Assembly: GCA_963932465.1 (NCBI GenBank)
Contig: OZ010787.1
Location: 15,302,926-15,366,925 of the forward strand
Direction of reading: 5' to 3'
Origin: Maratus speciosus
Taxonomy: Eukaryota > Arthropoda > Arachnida > Araneae > Salticidae
Length of the DNA: 64,000 bases
Under the pieces are notes generated by a model. The model was not told the DNA's origin. It did no database searches and saw only the letters and a program-made list of their open reading frames with translations. The position numbers and the translations under genes are program-made. Positions within the stretch are counted from its first letter, which is position 1. The number at the start of each line of letters is the position of its first letter. This document shows, in pieces, positions 45,933 through 57,448 of the stretch.

Positions 45933-48280
45933 GCTTTTTCAAGAAGGCTCACGTTTTGAGCACTTTATCGCCAGAGTAAGGTTTGGCGCGGGGATGAATT
46001 CAACGCTACGCACCCTTTTTTGTTCGTGACGTCCTACGCGTAGCGAACAGCAACCCCATTCCTTTGCTGAGAGGAAGAGATGTGCTTTTTTTCATTTGTT
46101 TTTTCCGCAAATGTAAAAAGCTAGACAAAATGTTATTTCACCGTCGTTTACAATTAGAACCTTTCTTAAAACAAAGATTTTTTCGGATTAAAATAACTTT
46201 TAATTGCACAAATATATATAATTCAAACATAAGTTATGTTTTTTTTTTCAGTTCTATAATATTCATTTATTTCATTAATTCGCTATATGTTCGAAGAAAT
46301 TGAGAACGTATTTTAAAAACAGACGTAAAAATTTTCTTTAATAAATATAATTGTATTGATCATGTTTTTAGGACACAATTGAACATAGTTTTATTAATTT
46401 TATTAGTATTATTACTAAATTAATTTAGTTTTTTTTATTATTAAGCGGCATAATTGTGTGACATGTTGATTGCATTAATAACACACATTTTCGCTGAAAT
46501 AATTCATTAAAAATTAATTGTTTTTAATTTAATTGCGATTAGAAGTTAATAGGAAGTTGAAACTAAAATCAATTCGATTATAATTAGATTGAACGATAAA
46601 GCATAAATTATTTAGCCGTATCCTGCAATTAAATCTATTAGCTAAAATAATTGCAAGTTGATGCATGCAATTAAATCAATTACTATTACATTTTAATATT
46701 GTTAAAATTTTATCATTATTTGAGTTTTTATGAAAAAGACATTGGTCTGTCCCTAGTGCACAAAATTAAAAATCTTTAAAATTCTTCAGTTTTTTATTTA
46801 AAAATTTTTGCCATATTTTAAAATATTATTTCAACTTAGTTGTTTTATTTATTATTTAAAAATAATAATTCGTCATATTTGAATAAATCATGTAAATTCT
46901 TCTCTCGAATGAAATCCCCCCCCCCCCCCACATACACACTTTATATTTCGTCATTCTGCACACATATTGATCTATTTATTAAGTTGAAGTGGCAATAAAA
47001 TAATGCTCAATCGTCTGAGGCAACCTCCCATTTCGAATTTTCCCCCCCCCCCTCCCTCTCCTCCATCACACCATTTTTTGCCCATTTAAAATTCATTGTT
47101 GCCTTGCAGAAAAGATTAGTTAAAATTGTGCCTGAAATGTTAACTATTCCTTCGCTTATCCATAACAGTGCATAAAGTTTACTGTTGCTCTATCTGTTGA
47201 TTTTTAAATAACAAATAAATAATTTACCATAAAAAAAGATAAGGAAACAAATAGAATGAAAGATTTAAAATATAATAATAATAATTAACCTTTAAGGATA
47301 ACGTTTTCATTTTTTTTTAATTCTTTACAGTTTTTTAAATTTTCTGTCCTATTTATTACTTTGAAGTAACTATAAGTAAAAGACCAATTATTCAAATTCT
47401 GCCCCCCCCCCCCCAAAAAAAAAGTTAAATATTCCAAGTTTTAATTTTTTTGTTTGTTTTTTCTATTTGTTAATTTATAAATTTAACTATTTAAATCTAT
47501 AGCCCCTCACTATCATATGCAGTTAAAAAAATTCTCTAATGATTTTATTTGTTACTTTGAAGTAACAAATGAGAGTCATTCAATCTTCCTTCTACCCCAC
47601 CTCCCCTTAAGAATTTCATCTCACATTAAAAAGGCAATTTCTAAACATCCTGTTTGGGGGTGTGAAATGTTTTTTTTTTCTTTCTTGGTCTGACCTATTT
47701 TCACTCGACTTTGGGTGCTGTTTCTGCAGAATGATTTGGTATTAAATTATTTATTATAAGTTCATCGTAGAAAATATACTAATTTTCTGCCACAGGTATT
47801 TTTTAAAATCTGTGTTTATATACATCAAAATGCACTGAAACTACATTAATTCATGATCCCCATAAATCCATCTTTATATGTAATCAAATATCTAAATATA
47901 TGAAGGTAATGAGTTTTTGTTTAAGAGGTATGGAATTAATAATGCTCAATTGAATGAAAATTTAGATTTTTGAGGGGATCAAATAATCAAAATTTTAGTC
48001 TATATCATCAAAAGTAATAAATGCCTTCGATAAAACAGAGTATAAGAATTCGTAATACAATTTCTTTCGAAGAAGATTTCTTTTCATCTAGAACACATAA
48101 CTGAAAATATTTCTTTAATTTAGGTAGGACTGTTATTCTAAAATATGCTAGTTCGTCTTCCGCCATTTCGGTTCAAAACAAAACACAAGACGACGATGGG
48201 CGTTAGAGCTGGCTGAACGCTCTCGCTTTCGCCAACTCGCCAAGGCTGGTGCTGAAAACGTGAGCCTTCTTGAAAAAGCA
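45933..48280. mobile_element. Element D, copy 2 (uninterrupted)
   Basis: A 2348-bp element with ends GCTTTTTCAAGAAGGCTCAC and their inverted form. It is flanked by an 8-bp duplication GCCGGGAA (45925-45932 and 48281-48288). It is the inverted counterpart of 13210-24205, collinear from end to end apart from the insertions in that copy. It has two different GC-richer termini (one with GGCGCGGGGATGAATTC, the other with CTCTCGCTTTCGCC), an AT-rich middle and no coding frame. Both targets contain CCGG, a possible site preference. Confidence 0.9.
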
Positions 48281-48312
48281 GCCGGGAAGGCTCGGTTGGA
48301 TCCCCTAGTAAT

Positions 48313-48420
48313 CAGTAATAATAATTACTGAAATAATAATATACTGAAATTCAGTATATTATTATTACTGAAACTCAAATACTGAAATTCAGTAATAATA
48401 ATTATTGAAAGATTTAAAAA
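48313..48420. repeat. AT-rich palindromes
   Basis: AATAATATACTGAA and TTCAGTATATTATT form a nearly perfect hairpin centred at about 48350, followed by a second ACTGAAATTCAGT palindrome. The stretch lies immediately outside element D copy 2. Confidence 0.75.
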
Positions 48421-48890
48421 AAAAAAATTATTAATTACTGATAGAAGAAGAATGTATCAACAAACATAGAAAAATGCTTTGTGTTAACGATAATATCAGA
48501 ATATAAATAAAATAAAGTGTTTTGAAGTACCAGGGGAAAAGAAAAAGGAAAATATTGGTATTTTTTCCTTATTGATCTAATATTTAAAATTGAGAGGAAA
48601 TTAATAATTCTAATGAACAAGGTTTATTTTTTATTTTATTTCATTTTTTAAAGCAAATTGTTATAAGCAGTTGGGAGTGAATTTGCTTCAAAATTTTATC
48701 TTAAATTAAATAAATGACAGATTTTCTAAAAAATCCAACTCATCGACATTACGGGTTTTTGTTTTGTTTTTTCATTTTAGTATGTTAGAATATTAAAGAC
48801 ATGGTTATTTTGCCATGAGTGCTTTGGAACGGCACATTTAAATAATTCTTGCTTAACATAATTTTTGTGCTCAGATATTCTTTTAATTAA

Positions 48891-49133
48891 GGTTGGTTGG
48901 TTGTATTTATGTCGGCCAATTATCTGCACGTGGGATATAGGCCCTAAGGGGTGGAGTGCCTTCCGTGGAGGTCTTTCTAAGGGAACCTAACCCGTATTAA
49001 CGCTTGGAGAACCAAGGTTCGAAGAAAACCACGAAAACTCCGAACGATTAGGCCGACGGGCGCGATTGGGATCGAACCCAGCACCTCCCGTCTACCAGCT
49101 TCGAGAGCAGAACCTCTCGGCCACTGGTGGGGC
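48891..49133 (-). mobile_element. tRNA-Ser-like SINE, copy 2
   Basis: Same SINE as 44235-44468, flanked by a perfect 12-bp duplication TCTTTTAATTAA (48879-48890 and 49134-49145). The B box here reads GGATCGAACCC inside the same tRNA-like head. Confidence 0.92.
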
Positions 49134-49283
49134 TCTTTTAATTAAGAGACGCTTGATTCAACCGATGTAAGATAAATTGCATTTATTACAAGAAACATTA
49201 TAAACCCCGGATTTATCGGATATGGAGAAAAAAAGAAGATGTTGTTCTACATATTTTTAATCTCCAATAAAAAATATTTTCTA

Positions 49284-49288
<5 letters not shown>

Positions 49289-49317
<29 letters not shown>
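49289..49317. repeat. Poly-T run
   Basis: About 28 T. Confidence 0.95.
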
Positions 49318-49318
<1 letters not shown>

Positions 49319-49439
49319 TCTTACGCAGTGAGCATATTCATTTCGAAATTAAAATCGAAGGTTTTGTGTGCATCAACGCCTTTTCTGACTTATTATACTA
49401 AAATATGTTATTTTTATTTATTATCTTTGGAATGTATCT

Positions 49440-50575
49440 TTAACAAGAACGAAAAATCATGCATACAGCATAGATTACGAAGCGCTTTCCAACACATTCA
49501 GAATACTATAACAAAACTTCATAGTTTACTAAGGTGAAAGATGACGTCTAAACAATCTGGAAAACGCTCAACCCATTTGAAAACCCGATTTCTGCTATTA
49601 TCATGAATAATCGTTAAAATAACGGGTTTTTTTCCAGCCCTGTATACGAACTAGAGAAATGTATGCATACTACATAGTATGCTAAAAGTTAGCTCGGTTA
49701 AACGCATAGCACAGTTTAAAATATCCACTCAGCAATTTATGATACGTCAATAAACGGATGTTGTTTAGAACTTTTGTGCGACCCTGTATATGATCTATAG
49801 AGTGTGTGTGGGTTGATTGTTGACGGCCGATTATCTACTCGAGGGATATAGGCCCTGGGGGGAGTGCCCTTCGTGGGGGTCTTTCTAAGGGAACCTAACC
49901 CGTATTTACGCATGGAAAATCCAAGGCTTCGAAGAAAACCACGAAAACTCCGAAACGGTTAGGCCGACGGGCGCGATTGGATTCGAACCCAGCACCTCCC
50001 GTCTACCAGCTTCGAGAGCAGAGCCTCTCAGCCACTGGTGATATGATCTATAGAATTTATACATACCAAGTAATATTTAAAAAAATAGTTAAATTTAAAA
50101 ACGCATACCGCAACTGAAAGCGCACTTCCAGCAATTATTGTTCGTAGGCTTCATTAATTCAAGAATTGCTCATTTTCGTCTATAGCTAAATTCTTCTGTG
50201 TGTCCCTGTAAATGAACGAAAGTTCTATGCACACTATATTCTACAGTAAGAACCTTGTAGTACATTCCAGTAATTTTTATTAATTTCAATATGTTTAAAA
50301 TACTGTAATATCATTGAAATACACGGCAAACGATTTTTCCCCATAGGCCGTAATGTAACGAAATTCTTTTGAGTGGCCCTGTGAATGAACCGAAAATGCT
50401 GCACACTTTTTTTTCAATACCGAACATGCCACAGTAAACCCAAATAACATATATCCATTTCATGGCAATCGGACTATATTGGCGCGAGTTAGAACACGGA
50501 CAGACGGGCACACAGACAGACAAACCTAATTCATAAACACTTTTCAAGTATGTTGTAAAGTGTTAAAAAGGGTTT
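49440..50575. repeat. Dispersed repeat family R1, longest copy
   Basis: It resembles 4120-5720 in the same orientation and 19185-19690 in the opposite one. The block (C/G)CCCTGTAxAxGAxC preceded by TTTTGxGxG recurs near 49650, 49785, 50205 and 50380, always in the same direction, like repeated copies of a Tc1/mariner-type terminus. SINE copy 3 has inserted in it. No real coding frame is seen. Confidence 0.55.
49802..50040 (-). mobile_element. tRNA-Ser-like SINE, copy 3
   Basis: Same SINE family, flanked by a perfect 14-bp duplication ATATGATCTATAGA (49788-49801 and 50041-50054). The tail shows a (GT)n expansion instead of the GGTTGGTT repeats of the other copies. Confidence 0.92.
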
Positions 50576-50596
50576 CTTCTTGTTCTCTTCTTTTAA

Positions 50597-51020
50597 GGCT
50601 GTTCTCAACTGCTCTGCTCAGCAAGCGCAAAACGTTTTGACACATTTACAAATTCATTTTTTAACCGAAAGATATAAAATTGGAAAGCCTGACCATGGAA
50701 GCGATTTGGAATCGAACTGTGTTTTCCAGTTTTTGATCAATCAATTACCTATTGAGTTATAAGCGATTTTGATCGCATGACAAACACGTTTTTCACTCTT
50801 TCTTGAGAGGTTTTTCTCCTTTCGCGCGGAAATTCGGTTCAAAACGCCCACTTTGACACTATTTTCTGAAAGATCTATTGCGTTTGCAGAAAAAAACGAA
50901 AAAAAACCAGCTCGATTACATAGATTCTGAACAACTACGCTTGCTAGTTTCCTGCATTTCCGAACAAAAATAAATTAAAACTTATGTCATAAAGTTGCCC
51001 TTTTGGATTTGAGAACAGCC
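50597..51020. mobile_element. TTAA MITE (GGCTGTTCTCAA family), copy 2
   Basis: TTAA occurs at 50593-50596 and 51021-51024. The ends GGCTGTTCTCAA and TTGAGAACAGCC are perfect inverted repeats. It is an inverted copy of 16496-16916. The 60-codon frame at 50580-50762 is not a gene. Confidence 0.9.
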
Positions 51021-52440
51021 TTAACTTAATAATTGAATTTTTCAAGAAATAATCTCGAGAGTTCCATTCGAATTGCGATAATAGTAACAGAAAGTATTAT
51101 AAAACTTTGCTAAATTTTTTAGACCTCATAAAAGTTAATAAAAACTACGTATTTCAAAGAAATGAATTTTTCAACTTCGAGTACTTTCTAAGCTGCTTCT
51201 ATGAGGGAAAAAAAACAAGAATTATATGATATAAAGAAATAAATAAGACATATCATGTTATGTAAGGTTTATCTAATTATATATGTGTTACTCTTCTTTT
51301 GCTTTCATCCCCAAAGACATTTCCCTTAACAAGGACAGTATTATCTGACTCTCAAATATTTTGAGTCATCTGAAATCAGAATGAAGTAGCATTTTTAGAT
51401 GTTCAAATGACTGAATGTGGAAATTTTCGATAACAAAAGAAGTTAGTAATTTATGAAAAGTTTATGACTAATACAAAATAGAGTAAAATTAATTTCCGTT
51501 TTCTCTGAATAATAATTGTATGTTCTGTTTGGCTAGAACACTAGTGCATTTAAATGATACATACTCTATATTATGATTGTCTGGCATAAAAAAAAAACCC
51601 TAACTTATGGCTGTTCACCAGAACCATGACACATTTTTAATGTTATCAAATGTGTTTTATAGTTTCAGGAACATAGACAAGTTCGACCTGTCACATCAAT
51701 ATCTATTACCGAAACGTTTACTAATGTGAATACTAGATGGCAGCACCAAACGTTCAAACATTTTCATTCTTTGTGTCTATTTTCTCCGCGTTTTTCTGTA
51801 TTTTTTATAATAATTTCAAGCATTAGAATCTCTCATCTGCAATTCTTTATAACTGTTTATAGCTCAAACACTAAAAGCAACGCTGTAGATTGTTATTTCC
51901 TTGTAAATTATTATAATAACGTTTACAATTTGCTGCAATTCTTTTCTTACATTCCATTCATTTCAGTTTTAAGGGGACCGGGCAAGCCCTATCTCCACCA
52001 TGTTAAATTCGCCAACTTTATGTACCTTTTTCTCAGAAATGATGAAAGATAGAGGTCTAGATCTTTTAGAGTAGTTAGAATAACATGATTTACGTATTTT
52101 AACCCACCATTTTCTTTCTAAGTGAAACTCAAAATTAATTATTTATTGAAAGTCATTTTTAAATTAGCATTTTTGGTAAGATTTCACTGCCTAAAATAAA
52201 TAATTCTCAACAAATCATTAAATCCCTGTGTTAAACTGTACAATATAACATACGTATTAAAAATTCCTGCCGGCCCGGCCTACAGACGGAGGTAGATTTC
52301 GAAGTTAAGTATACTAATTTCACCAACAAAAACTAAATCATGGTTAGAGATAAACCCACTTTAACAATTTTATCTGGTCGCTTTTGACGAGTTTTTATTT
52401 CATTTTTATATAATAGCTGGTTTTATCAGAATCATGTTAA

Positions 52441-52705
52441 GGCGGTATTCAAAAAAAACACTTTTCCATGCTCAACAACTCGAAATTTTCCGGCACATTT
52501 TAAGATTCATTTTTAATAGAAAAAATATGAAACTTGCTGACATGATTTTTGAAGAGATTTATAAGCGACCTGTGATTTTATTTTTTGTTCAATTAATTAA
52601 AATTGGGTTTAAAAACAATTATTTTCTCAGTAGGACAATATTTTTCGTTTCTAACACAATCGCTTCGGTAAATTCTGTTCAAAATGCCCACTTTGACATC
52701 CTTTT
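52441..52705. mobile_element. Partial TTAA MITE (GGCGGTATTC, related to 13878-14292)
   Basis: It begins after TTAA (52437-52440) with GGCGGTATTCAAA and shares CTCGAAATTTTC, GAAACTTGCTGA, TTTTCTCAGTAGGAC and GCCCACTTTGACA with 13878-14292. It breaks off near 52705. A 91-codon frame here is a by-product. Confidence 0.7.
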
Positions 52706-53303
52706 TTAGGTAGACTTTGTATGAAATACTACGTATTACATTCTCCCCTATGTTGGAATTTCTGAAAAGTTTTTGCAGATCTACACCGATCAGGACCCAT
52801 AGAACCCCAAACCACCCTCACTAAAAACTTTATCTATCTAACACACACACACACATATATATGTATATATATATATATCACTTTCTTCTGGACACGATAA
52901 CTTCCACAATTCTGCACAAATCTCTTCCAAACTGATACATAAAATCAAGGGGATAAAATCTCGGACAAGTTCGTTAATGGGCAAAATCGGACCAAGGGGA
53001 TGGGAATAGGGAGAAGTTTTGTCAAAACCGAAAAAAACCCATAACTTCTTAATTTTTGTACATATCAAATCAGTTTAAAGTTTTTATTACTTCTAAAAAT
53101 AGAGCCAAAAATTTATGTACCACAGATATTTGATAAAATTAAAAATGGGCTCAAGGGGCGCAAAAATAGGGTTTTTGGAGAAAAAAAATCATAACTTCGA
53201 CAGTCCTCAAGATATAAAATCCAATTAATTTTATTATAAATCTCCTTTATATTATCTATTATCTACAACTTTTATACTGACAAGTTTTTAATAGGACCAA
53301 TTC

Positions 53304-53338
<35 letters not shown>
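53304..53338. repeat. Poly-A run
   Basis: About 30 A, in the left arm. The right arm has a T-rich counterpart near 54490-54553 that is interrupted by ATTTATTT units, so the arms have diverged here. Confidence 0.9.
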
Positions 53339-53340
<2 letters not shown>

Positions 53341-53548
53341 AAAAACCAAAACAAAAAGTGGGGGGTTGAAAAAGAAAAAAGTCCATAACTCCGTCAATTC
53401 ACACGATATAAAATCCCTTTGAATTTATCATATATCTTCTTAATATTGTCTACAATATTTATATAGACAAGTTTTCGATAGGACCAATTCTTACAGCAAA
53501 AACAAATTAAAAATACATAGCGGTTGAAGAAAAAAATCATCTTTTTAA

Positions 53549-53962
53549 CGGCGTATTCAAATCCAAACTGCTTATTTTCTTACTCATTTTTAAATTCATT
53601 TTTGCTCTCAAACGCATCCAATTGGTAGATTCTCTTATTCAGAAACTATATAATGCACCGTAATGATCAAGTTTTGATGGAGGCAGAATATATTTCAAAA
53701 AATGATGTCGAAGTGGGCATTTTGAACATAGTTTTCTGAAGCGATTGTGTTAGAAACGAAAAATATTGTCCTACTGAGAAAATAATTGTTTATAAATCAA
53801 GTTTTAATTAATTGAACGAAAAATAAAAACACAGGTCGCTTATACATCTCTTCAAAAATCGCGTCAGAAAGTTTCATATTTTTTCTATTGAAAATGAATT
53901 TGAAAATGTGCCAGAAAATTTCGAGTTGTTGAGCATGGAAAAATATTTATTTGAATACCGCC
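53549..53962. mobile_element. TTAA MITE (GGCGGTATTC family), full copy
   Basis: It has TTAA at 53545-53548 and a mutated TCAA at 53963-53966. The ends CGGCGTATTC and GAATACCGCC are inverted. Same family as 13878-14292 and 52441-52705. Confidence 0.75.
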
Positions 53963-55488
53963 TCAACATGATTCTGATAAAACCAGCTATTATGTAAAAA
54001 TGAAATAAGAACTCGTCAAATGCGGCCAGATAAAATTGTTAAAGTGGGTTTATCTCTAATCATGATTTAGTTTTTGTTGGTGCGATTAGCATACTTAACT
54101 TCGAAATCTACCTCCGCCTGTAGGCCGGGCCGGCAGGGATATTTGAAATATATTCTGCCTCTATCAAAAAATCGATCATTATGGTACATTATATAGTTTC
54201 TGAATAAGAGAATCTACCAATAGGATGCGTCTGAGAGCAAAAATGAATTTAAAAATGAGTAAGAAAATAAGCAGTTTGGATTTGAATACGCCCTTAATAA
54301 GATGATTTTTTTCTTCAACCACTATGTATTTTTAATTTTTTTTTGCTGTAAGAATTGGTCCTATCAAAATCTTGTTTGTATAAATGTTGTAGGCAATATT
54401 AAGAAGATATATGATAAATTCATGGGGATTTTATATATTGTGAATTGACGGAGTTATGAATTTTTTTCTTTTTCAACCCCCCTTTTTGTTTTATTTTTTA
54501 TTTATTTATTTATTTTTATTTATTTATTTATTTTTATTTTTTTTTTTTTTTTTGCGGTACGAATTGGTCCTATCAAAAACTTGTGAATATAAAAGTTGTA
54601 GATAATATTAAGGAAATTTATAATAAAATTAATTGGATTTGATGTCTGAAGTATTGACGAAGTTATGAATTTTTTCTCCCAAAAACCCTATTTTTGCGCC
54701 CTTTGAGCCCATTTTTAATTTTATCAAAAATCTGTGATACATAAATTTTTGGCTCTATTTTTAGAAGTAATAAAAACTTTAAACTGATTTGATATGTCCA
54801 AAAATTTAGAAGTTATGGGGTTTTTTCGGTTTTCACAAAACCCCTCCCTATTTCTATCCCATTTGTCCGATTTTGCCTATTAACGAACTTGACCGAGATT
54901 TTATGCCCTTGATTTTATGTATCAGTTTGGAAGAGATTTGTGCAGAATTGTGGAAGTTATCGTGTCCAGAAGGAAGTGATATATATATATATATATATAT
55001 AAATTTCCTTATAAATATGTTATTTTTGAATTTATGATGCATTGTATCTTAAGAATAATAATTGTGGTTAATCTATTAACATTTATATTTATTTAATATT
55101 TTTGTGAATAATGATATATAATATGGTAGTATTTATTTATTGGGATATGTTGGGTAAAGCAGAAGGTAAAATTTGAAAACATTAGCTTCAATACGGTTAC
55201 TCTTATGTAATTAGATCATAATAGTTTTATTTTATCATAATAGATGGCAGCACCAAAATTTAATCTGCATTTTGTCTATGGTTTCTATTAGTGTAACATT
55301 TTCAATTTTCAACACTAGGTGGCACTACTGCTGGTTCTTGGCAATATTGTAAATTAATAGATTTTTTTTTTCTTTTTTTTACTTTAGTTAAGAAAATTCC
55401 TTGGAAAGATAAAAGTTTAAACTTTTTAATGTTATAAGAAAGTAAAAATCGATTTTTTGGTTGAATTTTGCTTTCCAGGTCCCCTTAA

Positions 55489-56212
55489 GTAAAGTTCTAG
55501 TGAAGTTCCCTTTAGGCCGAACCATGGGAGTGGTACTAATGAATCTTTGTAATTAATAATGCATGAAAAAAATCAAACCACTATTACAAAACACGTTTTC
55601 TTTGGAATATATGTATAAATTTTTTTAAGAAACAATACAACGGTTTAGTAACATATTCATAAGTGCATGCTAAAAATTGGTGTACCCACCTATTTCATTA
55701 TGCATTTATAAATGCAACATATATGTTGTAGAATAAAGCTGTTGCAACATTCATACTTGGGACTTTCTAGATTTATTTTACAATTTTGTTTTCTTTATGG
55801 GCTGTTTACCTCCGTGTCTTTCAGACACTTTTGACCATGCCCAGTTGAAGCACCATTAAAATCAAACCCCCCCCCCCTCCCCTGGTGAAGTACAATTCTT
55901 TTAATCAAAAACTGGACAGTTATTCACGTAGAAGAAGACTAAAAGGTCATTAAAAATAACAAGTACAGTGACAGTGAGGACTTTCTTGGGGGAGGGGGGG
56001 GGGGTCTCCTTCTGATTTTACTGTAGTACATAGCTGAGAAGCAATCTGTACAGTTTCATTCTCACATATATTTTTTAAATTACCAAAGGTATTCATTGAC
56101 GATAATCGCGTCACATTTTGAAATTTGCTGCAATACCAAGGCTTTAGCAAATAATATTGATAATTATTGATTCCTGTTCTTAAAGTGTTTATTTAATGCT
56201 ACTGTTTCTGTT
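55489..56212. other. AT-rich non-coding DNA
   Basis: Contains poly-C (55868-55879) and poly-G (55990-56003) runs; nothing recognisable. Confidence 0.45.
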
Positions 56213-56216
56213 TTAA

Positions 56217-56776
56217 GGGGACCGGGAAAACAAAATTCAACCAAAAAATCTATTTTTACTTTTTTATATCATTAAATAGTTTAAACTTTTATCTTTCCAA
56301 CGATGTGTCACATGTTTATATATATAAAAAATAAGTGTTGAAATTATTCATTCTTTCTAAGAGTACTTCACAGCTTAATGGCCATTTAAATCTTTGACTT
56401 TTTCTCAAAACTTGAGTTTTTCATGCTTATGTTCCTTTTTTTCAATATCTATTAAACTTAAGAACTCAGATTTTTTTTAATACTTATATTATGTTATATT
56501 GTATACTTTAACACAGGGATTTAATGATTTGTTAAGAATTATTTACTATAGGCAGTGAAATTTTACCAAAAGTGCTAATTTAAAAATGACTTTCAATAAA
56601 TAATTAATAATTAATTTTGAGTTTCACTTAGAAAGAAAATGGTCTGTTAAAATACAAAACTCATGTTATTCTAACTACTCTAAAAAATCTAGACCTCTAT
56701 CTTTCACCATTTCTGAGAAAAAAGTACATAAAGTTGGTGAATTTAACATAGCGGAGATAGGGCTTTCCCGGTCCCC
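56217..56776. mobile_element. TTAA element (GGGGACCGGG family), copy B
   Basis: A 560-bp element with TTAA at 56213-56216 and 56777-56780 and inverted ends GGGGACCGGGAAA and CCCGGTCCCC. It gives the uninterrupted form of 51973-55484. Confidence 0.88.
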
Positions 56777-57139
56777 TTAAACAAACTTAGCAAGGTATTT
56801 TAGATTTGCACAAATTCAGATTTTTTTTTTTTTTTTAACTGAAATTTCATGACTGACACACTCTAAAATATATAGCTTCTTGAAGAGGCAATTGCACCCC
56901 TAGCCTCCCTCCAATTGGCGCCCTTGCCGTCTACATTCTTATTTAATACTAAAACTGTGTATATAATAATAAACAATTTGTGTACTGTGTATATAATAAT
57001 ACACATTTTGTGTACCGTACATAAGGTACTTAACAGCAGAATAAGAACTCCACTATAAATAATTATTCTCGAACTGCTTTAAAAGGAAAATTATCCATTG
57101 TCGGTGCACGCCGTGATGCGCGATAACCATGTATATATA

Positions 57140-57328
57140 TGTTTTATGTTATTTGGTAATTATAAATAAGATTCAGACTTCATAATAGTAACTTATCTTT
57201 ACTAATCTAAAAGACCACATGCTTGCACGTTGTAAGCATCATCGAATAGCAACACAACTGAACTCACTTCCGTTCATTTCCAAACCGTTGCCAATACTAC
57301 TTTTGTAATACATGAAACACATGTTACA
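57140..57328 (-). repeat. 3' LTR of the mag-type retrotransposon
   Basis: 189 bp, TG...CA. It is identical to 61472-61660 except for one base (G against A near 57156/61488). The 5-bp duplication ATATA lies at 57135-57139, outside the element. Confidence 0.95.
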
Positions 57329-57340
57329 TCTTCCTCTTTT
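57329..57340 (-). other. Polypurine tract
   Basis: On the minus strand AAAAGAGGAAGA directly precedes the 3' LTR (TGTAACATG...). It is the expected primer site for plus-strand DNA synthesis. Confidence 0.85.
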
Positions 57341-57448
57341 GGAGGAAAAGAATATTATTACATTACATTAAAATCATTATACTTTGAGGACGATTTATAT
57401 TTCTATACAAAGAATATCATTACAAAACATTAAAATTATGAAATTACA

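Larger units (their letters stand above)
52848..55000. repeat. Fold-back element with about 690-bp arms
   Basis: Left arm 52855-53546 and right arm 54297-54998 are inverted copies; each outer end runs into TATATATA next to CACTTTCTTCTGGACACGAT. Matching inner blocks include AATTGGTCCTATCAAAA and TTAATTTTATCAAAAAT. The spacer holds a full TTAA MITE (53549-53962), a GC-rich GGCCGGGCCGGC block and a partial MITE (about 54150-54293). The sequence GGCCGGCCC...MITE also occurs in the opposite orientation at 52262-52705. Confidence 0.75.
51973..55484. mobile_element. TTAA element (GGGGACCGGG family), copy A, interrupted
   Basis: TTAA occurs at 51969-51972 and 55485-55488. The left end is GGGGACCGGGCAAGCCC; the right end AGGTCCCC matches the first bases in inverted form. 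Its left 300 bp is the inverted copy of the right part of 56217-56776, and its right end matches that copy's left end. The middle (from about 52268) holds foreign sequence, including copies of another TTAA MITE and a fold-back element. Confidence 0.8.

Noticed and set aside
51726..52052. 108-codon open frame
   Set aside because: It overlaps the left end of a TTAA element and has no recognisable similarity.
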